This document shows, one piece after another, positions 25,545 through 34,175 of a stretch of 49,805 bases of DNA; positions within the stretch are counted from its first letter, which is position 1, and each line of letters starts with the position of its first letter. Source of the DNA: Deltaproteobacteria bacterium (GTDB taxonomy: Bacteria > Desulfobacterota > Syntrophia > Syntrophales > UBA2210); the NCBI GenBank assembly GCA_016933215.1, contig JAFGBH010000015.1, forward strand, positions 1 through 49,805. The letters run 5' to 3'. A model generated the notes under the pieces. It was not told the DNA's origin, did no database searches, and saw nothing but the letters and a program-made list of their open reading frames with translations. Position numbers and translations under genes: made by a program.

Positions 25545-26021
25545 ATGGATGAATGCGTTGCATTCTACAGAATTCATAAGGATAAACTTTGCTCCTATCT
25601 GATGCGGTTGACGGGGGATTATTATCTCTCCTGCGATATCATGCAGGAAAGCTTTCTCCGGTATTTCAAACGGTATCAAAAAGAGAGGAATACGGCACTA
25701 TTATATAAAATAGCAAAGAATGCGCTTCTGGACAGTATACGAAGGAGTAAAAAGGAAAAACAGCTTGATGATGAAAATCAGGTGGCTCCATCGAGCAATC
25801 AGGAACATGATTTCATTATTCGTGAGGAGTACCGCCGTGTGATTGGGGCGATGCAGAAATTAAAGGAGGATGAACGGGATATCCTCTCCCTTGTTGTGAG
25901 CGGAGACCTTTCTTATCGGGAGATTGCGGAGCTTACCGGCCAAAGCGAGGCGAATGTAAAGGTGAAGGTTCACAGAGCCCGCGTCAAATTGAAAGATATC
26001 CTCCAGGGAGGAGAGAAATGA
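25545..26021 (+). CDS. ECF-family RNA polymerase sigma factor
   Basis: A 158-residue sigma-70 family group IV protein. Region 2 covers FYRIHKDKLCSYLMRLTGD and ESFLRYFKRYQK (about residues 6-50); region 4 covers LKEDERDILSLVVSGDLSYREIAELTGQSEANVKVKVHRAR, given here by its core SYREIAELTGQSEANVK. No region 1 or 3 is present. The frame is also open from 25527, but that ATG lies inside the -10 of the promoter; transcription from the motif would start at 25543 or so, favouring ATG 25545 and an essentially leaderless mRNA. The stop overlaps the next ATG (ATGA), coupling it to its anti-sigma partner. Confidence 0.85.
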   Translation: MDECVAFYRIHKDKLCSYLMRLTGDYYLSCDIMQESFLRYFKRYQKERNTALLYKIAKNALLDSIRRSKKEKQLDDENQVAPSSNQEHDFIIREEYRRVIGAMQKLKEDERDILSLVVSGDLSYREIAELTGQSEANVKVKVHRARVKLKDILQGGEK

Positions 26022-26587
26022 ACAATTATCTGATAAGTATGTTTATTGATAATGAGCTTGATCTCGATGAGAAGCTGGAATTTGTAGAGATTGTGCATGA
26101 CGATAAATCCTTCAAGAATGAAACGGTTGAGCTTTTGCATCAGGAAAGACTTCTTCGTTCCGATGCGGTTGCCTCTTTTCCTGAAGTTGTTATAGGGGAG
26201 AAACGGGGATTCTCCCTTTTCCGGTTCAGGGGCCTTCTGCGGTCTGCAGGGATCATGGGTGCTGCTGTTGCAGCGGCATTGATTGTGATTTTTCTGCTTT
26301 TGCCCTCTCCTCAGAATATCGATAACATGATTTCCCACAGGTTTGTCATTTACAGGCCCGATGTTACACAGATAGAGCTTGCGGGGAGTTTTAACGAATG
26401 GCGGAGAATGCCGATGGAGAAAATAGGAAATAGCGGATACTGGGAAGTGAAATTCGCTCTTTCGCCGGGAGAACATCGTTTTTCCTATATCATTGAGGGA
26501 GATGAAAAAATTGCAGATCCCACCGTAATGACAAAGGAACGGGACGACTTCGGTGGTGAGAATTCCGTTCTTCTGGTCAGAATATGA
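26018..26587 (+). CDS. Membrane anti-sigma-like protein with extracytoplasmic glycogen-binding (CBM48-like) domain
   Basis: A 189-residue protein: a short cytoplasmic N-terminal region (ISMFIDNELDLDEKLEF, anti-sigma-like but without zinc ligands), one membrane helix at residues 77-96 (GIMGAAVAAALIVIFLLL), and a C-terminal E-set/CBM48-like domain from about 105, with IELAGSFNEWRRMPM, YWEVKFALSPGEHRFSYII and DPTV. That domain is related to isoamylase N-domains and AMPK beta glycogen-binding modules. Position after the sigma gene with ATGA overlap supports an anti-sigma role. A carbohydrate or envelope signal sensed outside the cytoplasmic membrane is inferred. Confidence 0.75.
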   Translation: MNNYLISMFIDNELDLDEKLEFVEIVHDDKSFKNETVELLHQERLLRSDAVASFPEVVIGEKRGFSLFRFRGLLRSAGIMGAAVAAALIVIFLLLPSPQNIDNMISHRFVIYRPDVTQIELAGSFNEWRRMPMEKIGNSGYWEVKFALSPGEHRFSYIIEGDEKIADPTVMTKERDDFGGENSVLLVRI

Positions 26588-26919
26588 TAAGAAGATACGT
26601 TTCCTCTGCTCTTGTCCTCGCCGCCCTTTTTCTCCTTTCGGGATGTGCGGCCCATTTCTACAGGATAGAGGGAGACGCCGTCCATTTTTACCTCAGGAAT
26701 CCCGATACGACAACGGTCCTTTTTGCCTCTTCCTTGGACGGGTATGAATTTCATGAGGCAAAGAAGGTTAAAGCGGGGTTGTGGGAGGTGACTGCGCCCG
26801 CCAAGAGAGAATTCAGATATTTCTATGTCATAAACGGAGAGGTGTTTTTGCCTCCCTGCGAACTGAAGGAGAAGGACGGTTTCGGTTCGGAAAACTGCAT
26901 TTATTCTCCCGGGATGTAA
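26584..26919 (+). CDS. Lipoprotein with CBM48-like domain
   Basis: A 111-residue lipoprotein. The signal peptide ends in the lipobox LLSG-Cys21. The mature part (VHFYLRNPDTTTVLFASSLDGYEFHEA ... LWEVTAPAKREFRYFYVINGEVFLP, partly quoted) follows the same beta-strand plan as the C-terminal domain of the preceding protein: substrate-facing strand, W-x-V strand, F-R-Y-x-Y-x-I strand, then a product-like DGFGSENCIY that parallels DDFGGENSVL. So the two are probably diverged copies of one domain, one on the membrane and one lipid-anchored. It overlaps the upstream gene by four bases. Its stop codon lies inside the -35 of the next promoter. Confidence 0.75.
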   Translation: MIRRYVSSALVLAALFLLSGCAAHFYRIEGDAVHFYLRNPDTTTVLFASSLDGYEFHEAKKVKAGLWEVTAPAKREFRYFYVINGEVFLPPCELKEKDGFGSENCIYSPGM

Positions 26920-26943
26920 CCATTTGCGGGCTTATGCGTTATA
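26915..26943 (+). promoter_or_regulatory. ECF-type promoter of the secreted-protein gene (copy 2)
   Basis: TGTAACC (26915-26921), 11 bases, TATGCGTTATA (26933-26943): every fixed base and the spacing match the promoter at 25508. Predicted transcription start near 26950, leaving a 24-base leader with AAGGAG before ATG 26974. Confidence 0.72.
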
Positions 26944-26973
26944 GGAACATAATGCAAGCAAAGGAGTGATGAT

Positions 26974-27864
26974 ATGAAAAAAATTATTGCGATTGTTTTT
27001 ATCCTCTTATTCTCTGCGACGGTGGTACTTGCCGATGAGGTGGAGGATACGCTCGCCGGTCTGGCAAACGAACCGGTAATGACTGCAACCAGGCAGATGA
27101 TACAAAAGGGTATCGAAAAAGATGATGCCATCGAAATGACGAAGCTGATGCTCCAGAATCAGTTTTCACTGCAGCAGACACTGCAGGCACAGCAGATGCT
27201 GATGCAGGCCGTACAGTCGGGACTTCCTGCAGAACCTCTCATGAACAAGGCCAAGGAGGGTATGGCAAAAAAGATTCAAAGTGGTTCTGTATTACAGGCC
27301 ATGGAGCAAGTTCAATCCCGTTATGCCTTTACCTATAGGAAGGCGGAACAATTAACGGAAGATCCAGAAGAGGTAAGCGAATTGGGCGATCTGATGGCCG
27401 ATGCACTCACTGCAGGGTTTCAAAAGGGAGATATTGAACCCATAATGGAACGCCTGATGACACGAACAATGGAGAGACAAAAGGTAGATGATGAACTGGC
27501 CACGGAGACCTGCATGACCCTCAGGGATATGGCCCGTCTGGGTGTATCGTCAGATGCGATAACCGATGTCGTATCGGAGGCCCTGAGTCAAAATTATACC
27601 GCCAGCGAGATGGAAGCACTGCGAGAATCCTTCATGTATGCTGCGAAAAAGGGAGAACCGGAGAAAACAGCAAACAGCTATGCCACACAGATGAGACAGG
27701 GTGAAAGCCCAGAGAGCCCGGGTTCCTCGGGCGCGGGAGGAACCGGTCCTTCAGGTGAGACAGGTGGAACTGGTTCCGACGGAGCAGGTTCAAACGGCAG
27801 CGGTTCGGGAGGCGGAGGTGCAAATGGTGATGGCCCCGGAGGACCTGGAGGAGCACATAAGTAA
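26974..27864 (+). CDS. Secreted helical protein with Gly/Ser-rich tail, predicted ECF target
   Basis: A 296-residue exported protein. The signal peptide MKKIIAIVFILLFSATVVLA is followed by DEVED; about 220 residues of predicted alpha-helix rich in Gln, Met, Glu and Ala (LQQTLQAQQMLMQAVQSG), then a low-complexity tail of about 50 residues of Gly, Ser, Pro, Asp and Asn (GSNGSGSGGGGANGDGPGG). No catalytic motif is seen and I do not recognise a family. It has its own copy of the cassette promoter and an intrinsic terminator, so it can be strongly expressed when the sigma factor is released. An envelope-stress or surface-layer role is possible. Confidence 0.7.
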   Translation: MKKIIAIVFILLFSATVVLADEVEDTLAGLANEPVMTATRQMIQKGIEKDDAIEMTKLMLQNQFSLQQTLQAQQMLMQAVQSGLPAEPLMNKAKEGMAKKIQSGSVLQAMEQVQSRYAFTYRKAEQLTEDPEEVSELGDLMADALTAGFQKGDIEPIMERLMTRTMERQKVDDELATETCMTLRDMARLGVSSDAITDVVSEALSQNYTASEMEALRESFMYAAKKGEPEKTANSYATQMRQGESPESPGSSGAGGTGPSGETGGTGSDGAGSNGSGSGGGGANGDGPGGPGGAHK

Positions 27865-27898
27865 AAGGTTTTATATGTAAGCATTGTTTTATCGGGGA

Positions 27899-27930
27899 GG
27901 CAGGGCTCAGTACAGGCCCTGCCTTTTTTT
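27899..27930 (+). terminator. Intrinsic terminator after the ECF cassette
   Basis: GGCAGGGC (27899-27906) pairs with GCCCTGCC (27916-27923) and is followed by seven T. It closes the secreted-protein transcript and faces the end of gldA. Confidence 0.88.
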
Positions 27931-27972
27931 ATGTACCTCCGGAAAAAATCAAAATCAACGAGCCCTGTTTTT

Positions 27973-29064
27973 TTATCCTTTCCTTCTCTTTCCCTCTTCG
28001 TCAGCGGTAATTATTGCGGCAAGAACGGACTCCTCTGTTACCGGCATCGGTTCATTGTGTATCGATTCCTTTTCTGAACACGCAATTTTTGCAATGCTCC
28101 TTAGATCTTCGGGAGAGGCGCCTTCAAGGCCGAGTTCCGAGAGGGTCGTCGGCAAACCGACTGATTCGCAGAAGGAGTAGACTTCGTCTATTGTTTCTCC
28201 TGGCTTGTCTGTCAGGAAGAGTGACGCCAGAGTGCCAAAGGCAACCTTCTCACCATGATAGTATTCGTGTGTCGCTTCCAGACCGTTAAGCCCATCGTGA
28301 ATTGCATGGGCCGCAGCCACTCCGCCACTCTCAAAGCCAACACCGCTCAGAAGCGTGTTTGCCTCAACAACATGTTCCAGGGCCGGTGTCACCACACCGG
28401 CCTCACAGGAAAGCCTTGCCGCCATACCGTGTTCAAGGAGCGTTTCGTAACAGAGCTGGGCAAGGGCATAGGCCGTCATGGAACCATAACTGCCTGTCAT
28501 GTTTTTCGCATGCTTTATCATGCATGACTCGGCCTCGAACCACGTTGCCAGGGCGTCTCCCATTCCCGAGACCAGGAGTCTGACCGGTGTATTGGCGATA
28601 ATTTTAGTATCGACGAGAACGACATCGGGATTTTTGGGGTAAATGAGAAATCGTTTGATCTGTCCGTTGGGCCGGTAGATAACGGAAAGGGCGCTGCAGG
28701 GTGCGTCGGTGGATGCAATAGTCGGGACAATAAAAACAGGTCGTTTCATCCCGTGAGCAACGGCCTTTGCCGTGTCGAGCGTCTTGCCTCCGCCGATGCC
28801 GATGATGACATCGCACCCCCCGGCCGTTGCAATGTCACTTAATCTAGTTATTTCCTCATCGGAACACTCGCGTCCGAATTTCTCCGCCACGATCTCTGTC
28901 GATTCTCCGAGCGATTCCCTGATCTCCGGCAGAATAGTTTCGTATGACGAGGGGCTGAGGATTATAAATCCCCTGGTGCCATATTTCGGGATAAGTTTTT
29001 TAAGTCGTTTGATTGCCTCGTAACCCTGGATGTAGCGTCCGGGGAATATCGTCGTTGTTATCAT
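27973..29064 (-). CDS. gldA: Glycerol dehydrogenase, iron/zinc-containing alcohol dehydrogenase family
   Basis: Interconverts glycerol and dihydroxyacetone with NAD; cytoplasmic. The 363 residues match the usual length. The NAD loop is GIGGGKTLDTAKAVA near residue 90, and the metal ligands of the family are visible in GMGDALATWFEA (Asp), AAAHAIHDGL (His) and YYHGEKVAFG (His). PTIASTDAPCSALSVIY is a characteristic GldA segment. GGAG lies before ATG 29064. The gene stands alone on the minus strand, divergent from acsA. Confidence 0.88.
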   Translation of the reverse strand: MITTTIFPGRYIQGYEAIKRLKKLIPKYGTRGFIILSPSSYETILPEIRESLGESTEIVAEKFGRECSDEEITRLSDIATAGGCDVIIGIGGGKTLDTAKAVAHGMKRPVFIVPTIASTDAPCSALSVIYRPNGQIKRFLIYPKNPDVVLVDTKIIANTPVRLLVSGMGDALATWFEAESCMIKHAKNMTGSYGSMTAYALAQLCYETLLEHGMAARLSCEAGVVTPALEHVVEANTLLSGVGFESGGVAAAHAIHDGLNGLEATHEYYHGEKVAFGTLASLFLTDKPGETIDEVYSFCESVGLPTTLSELGLEGASPEDLRSIAKIACSEKESIHNEPMPVTEESVLAAIITADEEGKRRKG

Positions 29065-29573
29065 GATAGATTCTCCAATAATACTGTGATGTTTTCAAGG
29101 GCGCGCTCTATACCACCTGCCCTTGAATATTACCAGCAAAAAAGATGCCATCGTGCTCCCCTGTTTCGCTCTCGGACATTTCCCTATGGGGATTTAAGGT
29201 TTTTCTCCCCCAGAATCAGGGATTTCCTGATATGAAACAGTCCCTATAACGATATAAGCCTCTGATACCTGAGTGAATGCCCTTTCGAGGGCAAGCGATA
29301 AGCGGTCTTTGCAATAGATAAGTAAATGAAATCATTTGATCACTCTTTTCTGTCATAACACCTTCACTACCTTATGCTGAACCGTGTTTCCTGGCACCTG
29401 CCCGTGTCACTGAGGCGCGGTTCAGCATAAACTCCTGACAACAAAAGAGAGCTTATCTTTATTTGTCAGCAGGTGAGGCAGGTTAAGAAAAATGGTCAAT
29501 CTGTTTTCGGGCATTGAGAGCCCGATTTTTATTCGCCCCTTTGGGGTTATCACATTTAGAAGGAGGAAGTGTA
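29065..29573. other. 509-base divergent intergenic region with structured elements
   Basis: It separates gldA from acsA. No ORF above 60 codons is convincing. Visible structures are a GCCCT-TTCG-AGGGC hairpin (29279-29292) and the large inverted repeat listed separately. No canonical -35/-10 pair for acsA stands out; AGGAGGA at 29561-29567 is the acsA ribosome site. Confidence 0.6.
29372..29430. repeat. Perfect 13-bp inverted repeat in the acsA upstream region
   Basis: TTATGCTGAACCG (29372-29384) and CGGTTCAGCATAA (29418-29430) are exact reverse complements, 33 bases apart; the loop holds a smaller GGCAC/GTGTC pairing. No T-run follows, so it is not a standard terminator. It lies about 145 bases before the acsA ATG and could be a protein-binding site or an RNA leader structure. 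Confidence 0.7.
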
Positions 29574-31547
29574 ATGGCAGCAAATGAACAGGAATTTTAT
29601 GAAAAGGTATTTCCCGTACCCGATCATGTGCGTGAGAAATCCTATATCAAGAGCAGGGAAGAATATGAAAAACTTTATAAGGAATCTATAGAGACTCCCG
29701 ATGTTTTCTGGGCACGAGAGGCAGAGAAGAGGCTTGACTGGATCAAACCATTTGACAAGAGCAATGTATCAGACTGGACCTTTAAAGGCGATGACATTCA
29801 TGTGAAATGGTTTGAAGGCGGAACGCTCAATGTGAGCTACAACTGCCTTGACCGTCATCTTGCCACCAAGAAAAACAAGGCCGCTATCATCTTCGAGGGG
29901 AACGATCCCAATGACTGGAAGACCTACACATACTATGACATGTATCGCGAGGTGAACAAATTTGCCAATGTATTGAAAAAGCTCGGCGTTGAAAAGGGCG
30001 ATCGCGTTACGATTTACCTTCCCATGATTCCCGAACTGGTCATTACCATGCTCGCTTGCACCAGGGTAGGCGCCGTTCACACCATCGTCTTCGGCGGATT
30101 TTCGGCAGAGGCGTTGAGAGACCGCATTAATGACAGCGGGGCAAAGCTCCTCATTACCTGTGACGGTACCTACAGAGGCGCCAAGGCAGTTCCCCAGAAA
30201 GCTAATGCAGACAAGGCCGTTGCCCAGTGTCCCTCCGTCAAGAGACAGGTTGTCGTCAAGAGAACAGGGTTGGAAGTCCCTATGGAGACGGGGAGGGATC
30301 TCTGGTATGAAGAATTGATGGCAGAAGCTCCTCTCTATTGTGAGCCAGAAGAGATGGATGCAGAGGATCCCCTCTTCATTCTCTATACGTCGGGTTCCAC
30401 GGGAAAACCGAAGGGCGTTGTTCATACCACGGGAGGCTATCTCCTCTACTGTTCCATCACGTGCCAGTATGCCTTTGACATTCAAGATGAGGATGTCTTC
30501 TGGTGCACCGCCGATATCGGGTGGGTTACGGGTCACAGTTACTGTGTCTACGGACCGCTCTGCAACGGTTCCTCAAGCATAATCTTCGAGGGTGTTCCCA
30601 GCTATCCCGCCTATGACAGATTCTGGGCCGTTGTCGAGAAGTATAACGTCAATGTTTTCTATACTGCTCCGACAGCCATCAGGGCCATTGCAAAGGAAGG
30701 CGACGAATGGGTCGACAAGCATGATATTTCCTCGCTTAGAGTACTCGGGTCCGTCGGTGAGCCGCTGAATCCCGAGGCGTGGATGTGGTATTATAACAAG
30801 ATCGGTGGCGGACGATGCACGATCGTCGATACCTGGTGGCAGTCAGAGACAGGCGGACACATGATTCTTCCCCTGCCCGGCGCCATTGATATCAAGCCGG
30901 CAAAGGCAATGGTTCCCTTTTTCGGTGTAGCGACGGCACTCCTCGATGATGAGGGGAATGAAATCGAAGGCGCCGGTAAGGGTTCGCTCTGCATAAAAGC
31001 GCCATGGCCCGGAATGCTGAGAGGCGTCTGGGGTGATGAAGCAAAATTCAAGGAAAACTACTTCAGCCAGTTTGAGGGTTACTATTTCTCCGGCGACGGC
31101 GCCGAGGTAGACGAAGACGGCGACATCAAGATTACCGGCCGCGTCGATGACGTAATCAATGTCTCCGGCCACAGAATGGGGACCGCGGAAGTCGAAGCCG
31201 CCCTCGCCGGCTATCCCGATGTTGCCGAGGCAGCCGTAGTAGGATTCCCGCACACATTAAAGGGGCAGGGAATCTTCGCATACGTGACCCTGAAAAACGA
31301 TGTGGAAAAAACGGACGACCTGAGAAAGGCACTGGTACAGCACGTGAGAAAGGAAATCGGGCCTATCGCATCTCCCGATTTCATCCAGTGGTCCGACGGT
31401 CTTCCCAAGACCAGATCGGGCAAGATCATGCGCAGAATCCTCAGGAAAGTGGCAGCGAGCGATTTTTCTGATTTCGGCGATATCTCAACACTTGCCGAAC
31501 CGGGCGTGGTTGATGACCTCGTTGAAGGCAGAAAGAAGCTTGGCTAA
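29574..31547 (+). CDS. acsA: Acetyl-CoA synthetase (AMP-forming)
   Basis: Activates acetate with ATP and CoA to acetyl-CoA, AMP and PPi. The 657 residues have the adenylate-forming signature ILYTSGSTGKPKGVVHTTGG near residue 265, quoted here as YTSGSTGKPKG, then DTWWQSETGG, the hinge region GRVDDVINVSGHRMGT and the C-terminal acetylatable lysine motif TRSGKIMRRIL. The N-terminal VPDHVREKSYI and WAREAEKRLDW also match Acs. ATG 29574 is fixed by AGGAGGA; the frame is open to 29514 but without homology. It feeds acetyl-CoA to the AclBA branch if that runs towards citrate. Confidence 0.94.
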   Translation: MAANEQEFYEKVFPVPDHVREKSYIKSREEYEKLYKESIETPDVFWAREAEKRLDWIKPFDKSNVSDWTFKGDDIHVKWFEGGTLNVSYNCLDRHLATKKNKAAIIFEGNDPNDWKTYTYYDMYREVNKFANVLKKLGVEKGDRVTIYLPMIPELVITMLACTRVGAVHTIVFGGFSAEALRDRINDSGAKLLITCDGTYRGAKAVPQKANADKAVAQCPSVKRQVVVKRTGLEVPMETGRDLWYEELMAEAPLYCEPEEMDAEDPLFILYTSGSTGKPKGVVHTTGGYLLYCSITCQYAFDIQDEDVFWCTADIGWVTGHSYCVYGPLCNGSSSIIFEGVPSYPAYDRFWAVVEKYNVNVFYTAPTAIRAIAKEGDEWVDKHDISSLRVLGSVGEPLNPEAWMWYYNKIGGGRCTIVDTWWQSETGGHMILPLPGAIDIKPAKAMVPFFGVATALLDDEGNEIEGAGKGSLCIKAPWPGMLRGVWGDEAKFKENYFSQFEGYYFSGDGAEVDEDGDIKITGRVDDVINVSGHRMGTAEVEAALAGYPDVAEAAVVGFPHTLKGQGIFAYVTLKNDVEKTDDLRKALVQHVRKEIGPIASPDFIQWSDGLPKTRSGKIMRRILRKVAASDFSDFGDISTLAEPGVVDDLVEGRKKLG

Positions 31548-31558
31548 GCAAGAAATAT

Positions 31559-31600
31559 AAGGGGTTCCGGGGCCTTTAGCCCCGGAACCCCTTATTTATA
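31559..31600. terminator. Strong bidirectional terminator between acsA and the DapA-like gene
   Basis: AAGGGGTTCCGGGGC (31559-31573) and its exact complement (31579-31593) form a 15-bp stem with a five-base loop, followed by TATTTATATTTATT. It can serve both convergent genes, although on the minus strand the T-run is short. Confidence 0.85.
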
Positions 31601-31601
31601 T

Positions 31602-32645
31602 TTATTCCAGATATCCCCTCTCGGGCATCATCTCAAAGCGTTTCAGCACCCCTTCCGTAGCGGCAATAATATCATCGGAAAGACGAATTCCTCCGTGGAG
31701 CATGGGACCCTCTTTTTTCGAGGCGGCACGACCGTAGGCACAGTAATGGTCTATGGCCTTGTTTGAATTGGTAAAGGCGTTTCCAGAGGGTACCGTGAGA
31801 ACCAGACGAAACATTTCTTCAATGACGCCGGTTATTCGCCGGGAGATTTCTTCTGCCGATTTTTCGTTCCCCTTTTCAATTGTTTCTATTATTTCCAGAA
31901 GCTCGAAGGAAAAACAGTTTGCCGTGCTGAGAAGGAAGCCGTCGTAAGGGCCGCCTGTTTCCTTGAGCCACCGGGCATAGTCACCCTCGGCACCCCTCAC
32001 AAGATAGACCCCTCCCGTTTCGGCACCCGAAAGAGCAATGCGATCGAAGCCGCTCGAATCCTTGAAGAAGATGAGGTTTGAAAACTTCCCTGCCAGTGTT
32101 TCAAAGGTCGTGGGTGCAATTTCACTTTTTGTAACCTGGGGGATCTGGTAGAGTACCGTGGGAAACCCCAGTTCCAGTATCTGCGAGAGTTCGTCCTCAA
32201 TCGTGGCCTGTTCCAGCGATTCTCCCGCGGGGGGACATATGGTGAAACCTGCCACGCCAGCCTCGGCAAGGGCGAAATCGACCGCTCCGCTCCCGGTTAT
32301 TTTTTGAAGCGCTTTCAGCATCTCTCCGATCGTTTTTTTCATCTCTCCCGCGTCCGGTTTCAGTACGCCGAGGAATAGATGGGCATCATGTTCCCTGACC
32401 ATTCTCACCGCAAAGTCCAGAACCTGCATTGTCTCTTCATCGGTAAGCTCCCAGCCGTCTCCGGTAGAGCCGGGAATAAGGTAACCCTTTATCCCGGGTA
32501 CGATATGGTTGAAATGGGCACGCATGCGGTCGAAGTCGATAGATCCGTCATTTTTGTAATGAGTGAGAAGAGGACACCACAGCCTGGGAATACCACCGGG
32601 AAAGAGACCCCTGATGAGGGACTCTCGATCTGTCCTTCGTTTCAT
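31602..32645 (-). CDS. DapA/NAL-family lyase (dihydrodipicolinate synthase-like)
   Basis: A 347-residue class I pyruvate-type aldolase fold, longer than DapA (about 290). Recognisable are LIPGSTGDGWELTDEE (carboxylate-binding loop), YQIP with the proton-relay tyrosine near residue 165, and the Schiff-base lysine in IFFKDSSGFD. Sugar-acid or hydroxy-amino-acid aldolases are likelier than lysine synthesis, because DapA itself would be shorter and usually clustered with dapB. AAGGAGAT precedes the ATG. It is last in a minus-strand series with the DUF401 permease and an OCD-like dehydrogenase, suggesting a shared catabolic pathway for an unknown compound. Confidence 0.82.
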   Translation of the reverse strand: MKRRTDRESLIRGLFPGGIPRLWCPLLTHYKNDGSIDFDRMRAHFNHIVPGIKGYLIPGSTGDGWELTDEETMQVLDFAVRMVREHDAHLFLGVLKPDAGEMKKTIGEMLKALQKITGSGAVDFALAEAGVAGFTICPPAGESLEQATIEDELSQILELGFPTVLYQIPQVTKSEIAPTTFETLAGKFSNLIFFKDSSGFDRIALSGAETGGVYLVRGAEGDYARWLKETGGPYDGFLLSTANCFSFELLEIIETIEKGNEKSAEEISRRITGVIEEMFRLVLTVPSGNAFTNSNKAIDHYCAYGRAASKKEGPMLHGGIRLSDDIIAATEGVLKRFEMMPERGYLE

Positions 32646-32768
32646 GGCAATCTCCTTTCATGGGGCGCTGTCTTGAGGGGAAATAATAGCACCATCAATA
32701 CGCTAATGTAAGGAGATTTAGTGCTTTTAAAAAAGTACCCGCCACTCAAGGAATTAATCGAGAAAAAA

Positions 32769-34067
32769 TCAGAACAATCTGCCGATCATCCAGCGTACGG
32801 CGAAAAAGTATCCAATGCCGGTGGCAAAGAGGAGAAGGCAGGGCAAGACAAGATGCCGGTAGACACGTCCGAAGGTGGCATCGAAATACTGGTTGGTGAG
32901 GAGAAGACAGAGGTGGAGGGGTGAAAGGAGTACTCCCACAAATCCGCTTATGAGGGCAAGAATGACATAGGCCAGGATAAAGGACCCTTCACCCATGGAA
33001 TAGACAAGGGGAATGATTATAGGGAAGGTGCTCCCCACGAATGCGATGGTTATTCCCGTAATTCCACCCACGATAAGGGGGACTAAAACGGCGATCAGTA
33101 TAAGAGGAACGGAAAGTTCCATAAACTCTCTGCTTATGGCCTGAACGGCGTGACTGTCCTCCAGCATTCCCTTAAAAATCAGGATGGCGATTACCATGTA
33201 GAACATTTTCACGAGGTGAGGATCGATAATAACTGTGCGAATAGTATCCTTCGTCATGCCATTTTGGTGCCAGACATATCCTATTGTGATCACGAGTGCG
33301 ATGATCAACCCCGTTTCCTTGGCAATGTCGAGGTCGGGAAAGATACGCGAAAGCAGAATTCCCATGCCAAGACCTATCAGTATCACCATGAGGATAGGGG
33401 CCAGCTCCCTCACGAAGGGGGCCGCGGAACGCCCCTTTTTCACTTTTTCCCTTGCATGTTTCAGGTCGGCTCCCTTTATTGAAAGAGAACCGAAAATAAC
33501 TGCGGCAAGGGTAAGTGGCCACATGAACATGATGATTTCCCAGAGGTTGATCTCGGCCAGGGTAACCGAGAGGAGTATCCCGGGGTAAAGAGGCCACCAG
33601 TACTCCCAGATATGCCGGTACCAGTAATTGATGAAACTGAGCTGGTCCGGACGGAGTTGGCTTTTATTTCCAAGTTCCTTCACCATGGGAGCGGAAAATA
33701 CCGCACCGCCCGGCATGGGCAAAAGGCCGATGAGGGCGGGAAATATGGCGAGATTCAGACGGGGATTTGACACAAGACCTCGGAAATTTACCAGAAGTCG
33801 CTCCATCTGGCCCCCCAGTTCAAGAGAGCTGCTCAAAACGAGAATGAGGGTGACGACGACGGCGAGGGAGAGCGTTTTCGGCATAATAATGGAAGCGATC
33901 ACGGCGTCGACCATGGAAGTGAGTTTCAAACCGAAAAGGACCCCGATGAGGATGGACCCCATGATAAAGGCATTTCCCAGTGAAACTTTCTTTCGAATGG
34001 CGAAGAGGACAAAGGCAAAGACGAGCAAGATCCTCACGATAGCCGGAATATTCAGAACTACTGACAT
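32769..34067 (-). CDS. DUF401-family integral membrane protein, probable permease
   Basis: A 432-residue protein with eleven or more hydrophobic segments. The motif LLPMPGGAVFSAPMV in the first half and GGITGITIAFVGSTFPI in the second are typical of the DUF401 family, distantly related to gluconate/anion permeases. ATG 34067 (MSVVLNIPAIV) is preferred; an upstream TTG would add 14 polar residues. It lies between the DapA-like lyase and the OCD-like gene with gaps of about 110-120 bases, so it may import their substrate. Confidence 0.75.
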   Translation of the reverse strand: MSVVLNIPAIVRILLVFAFVLFAIRKKVSLGNAFIMGSILIGVLFGLKLTSMVDAVIASIIMPKTLSLAVVVTLILVLSSSLELGGQMERLLVNFRGLVSNPRLNLAIFPALIGLLPMPGGAVFSAPMVKELGNKSQLRPDQLSFINYWYRHIWEYWWPLYPGILLSVTLAEINLWEIIMFMWPLTLAAVIFGSLSIKGADLKHAREKVKKGRSAAPFVRELAPILMVILIGLGMGILLSRIFPDLDIAKETGLIIALVITIGYVWHQNGMTKDTIRTVIIDPHLVKMFYMVIAILIFKGMLEDSHAVQAISREFMELSVPLILIAVLVPLIVGGITGITIAFVGSTFPIIIPLVYSMGEGSFILAYVILALISGFVGVLLSPLHLCLLLTNQYFDATFGRVYRHLVLPCLLLFATGIGYFFAVRWMIGRLF

Positions 34068-34175
34068 ACTGTTCACGCTCAATGATTCTTCAGACGAGTC
34101 TGACGCCAAAGTGCAGGGTGATAATGCGAAAAGGCCTCTTTGTCAATGATATAAATCAAGATGAGGGAAAATCTT

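Noticed and set aside
29391-29411. TGGCAC in the acsA upstream loop as a sigma-54 promoter
   Set aside because: The required GC at the -12 position is absent at the correct 10-base distance from GG.
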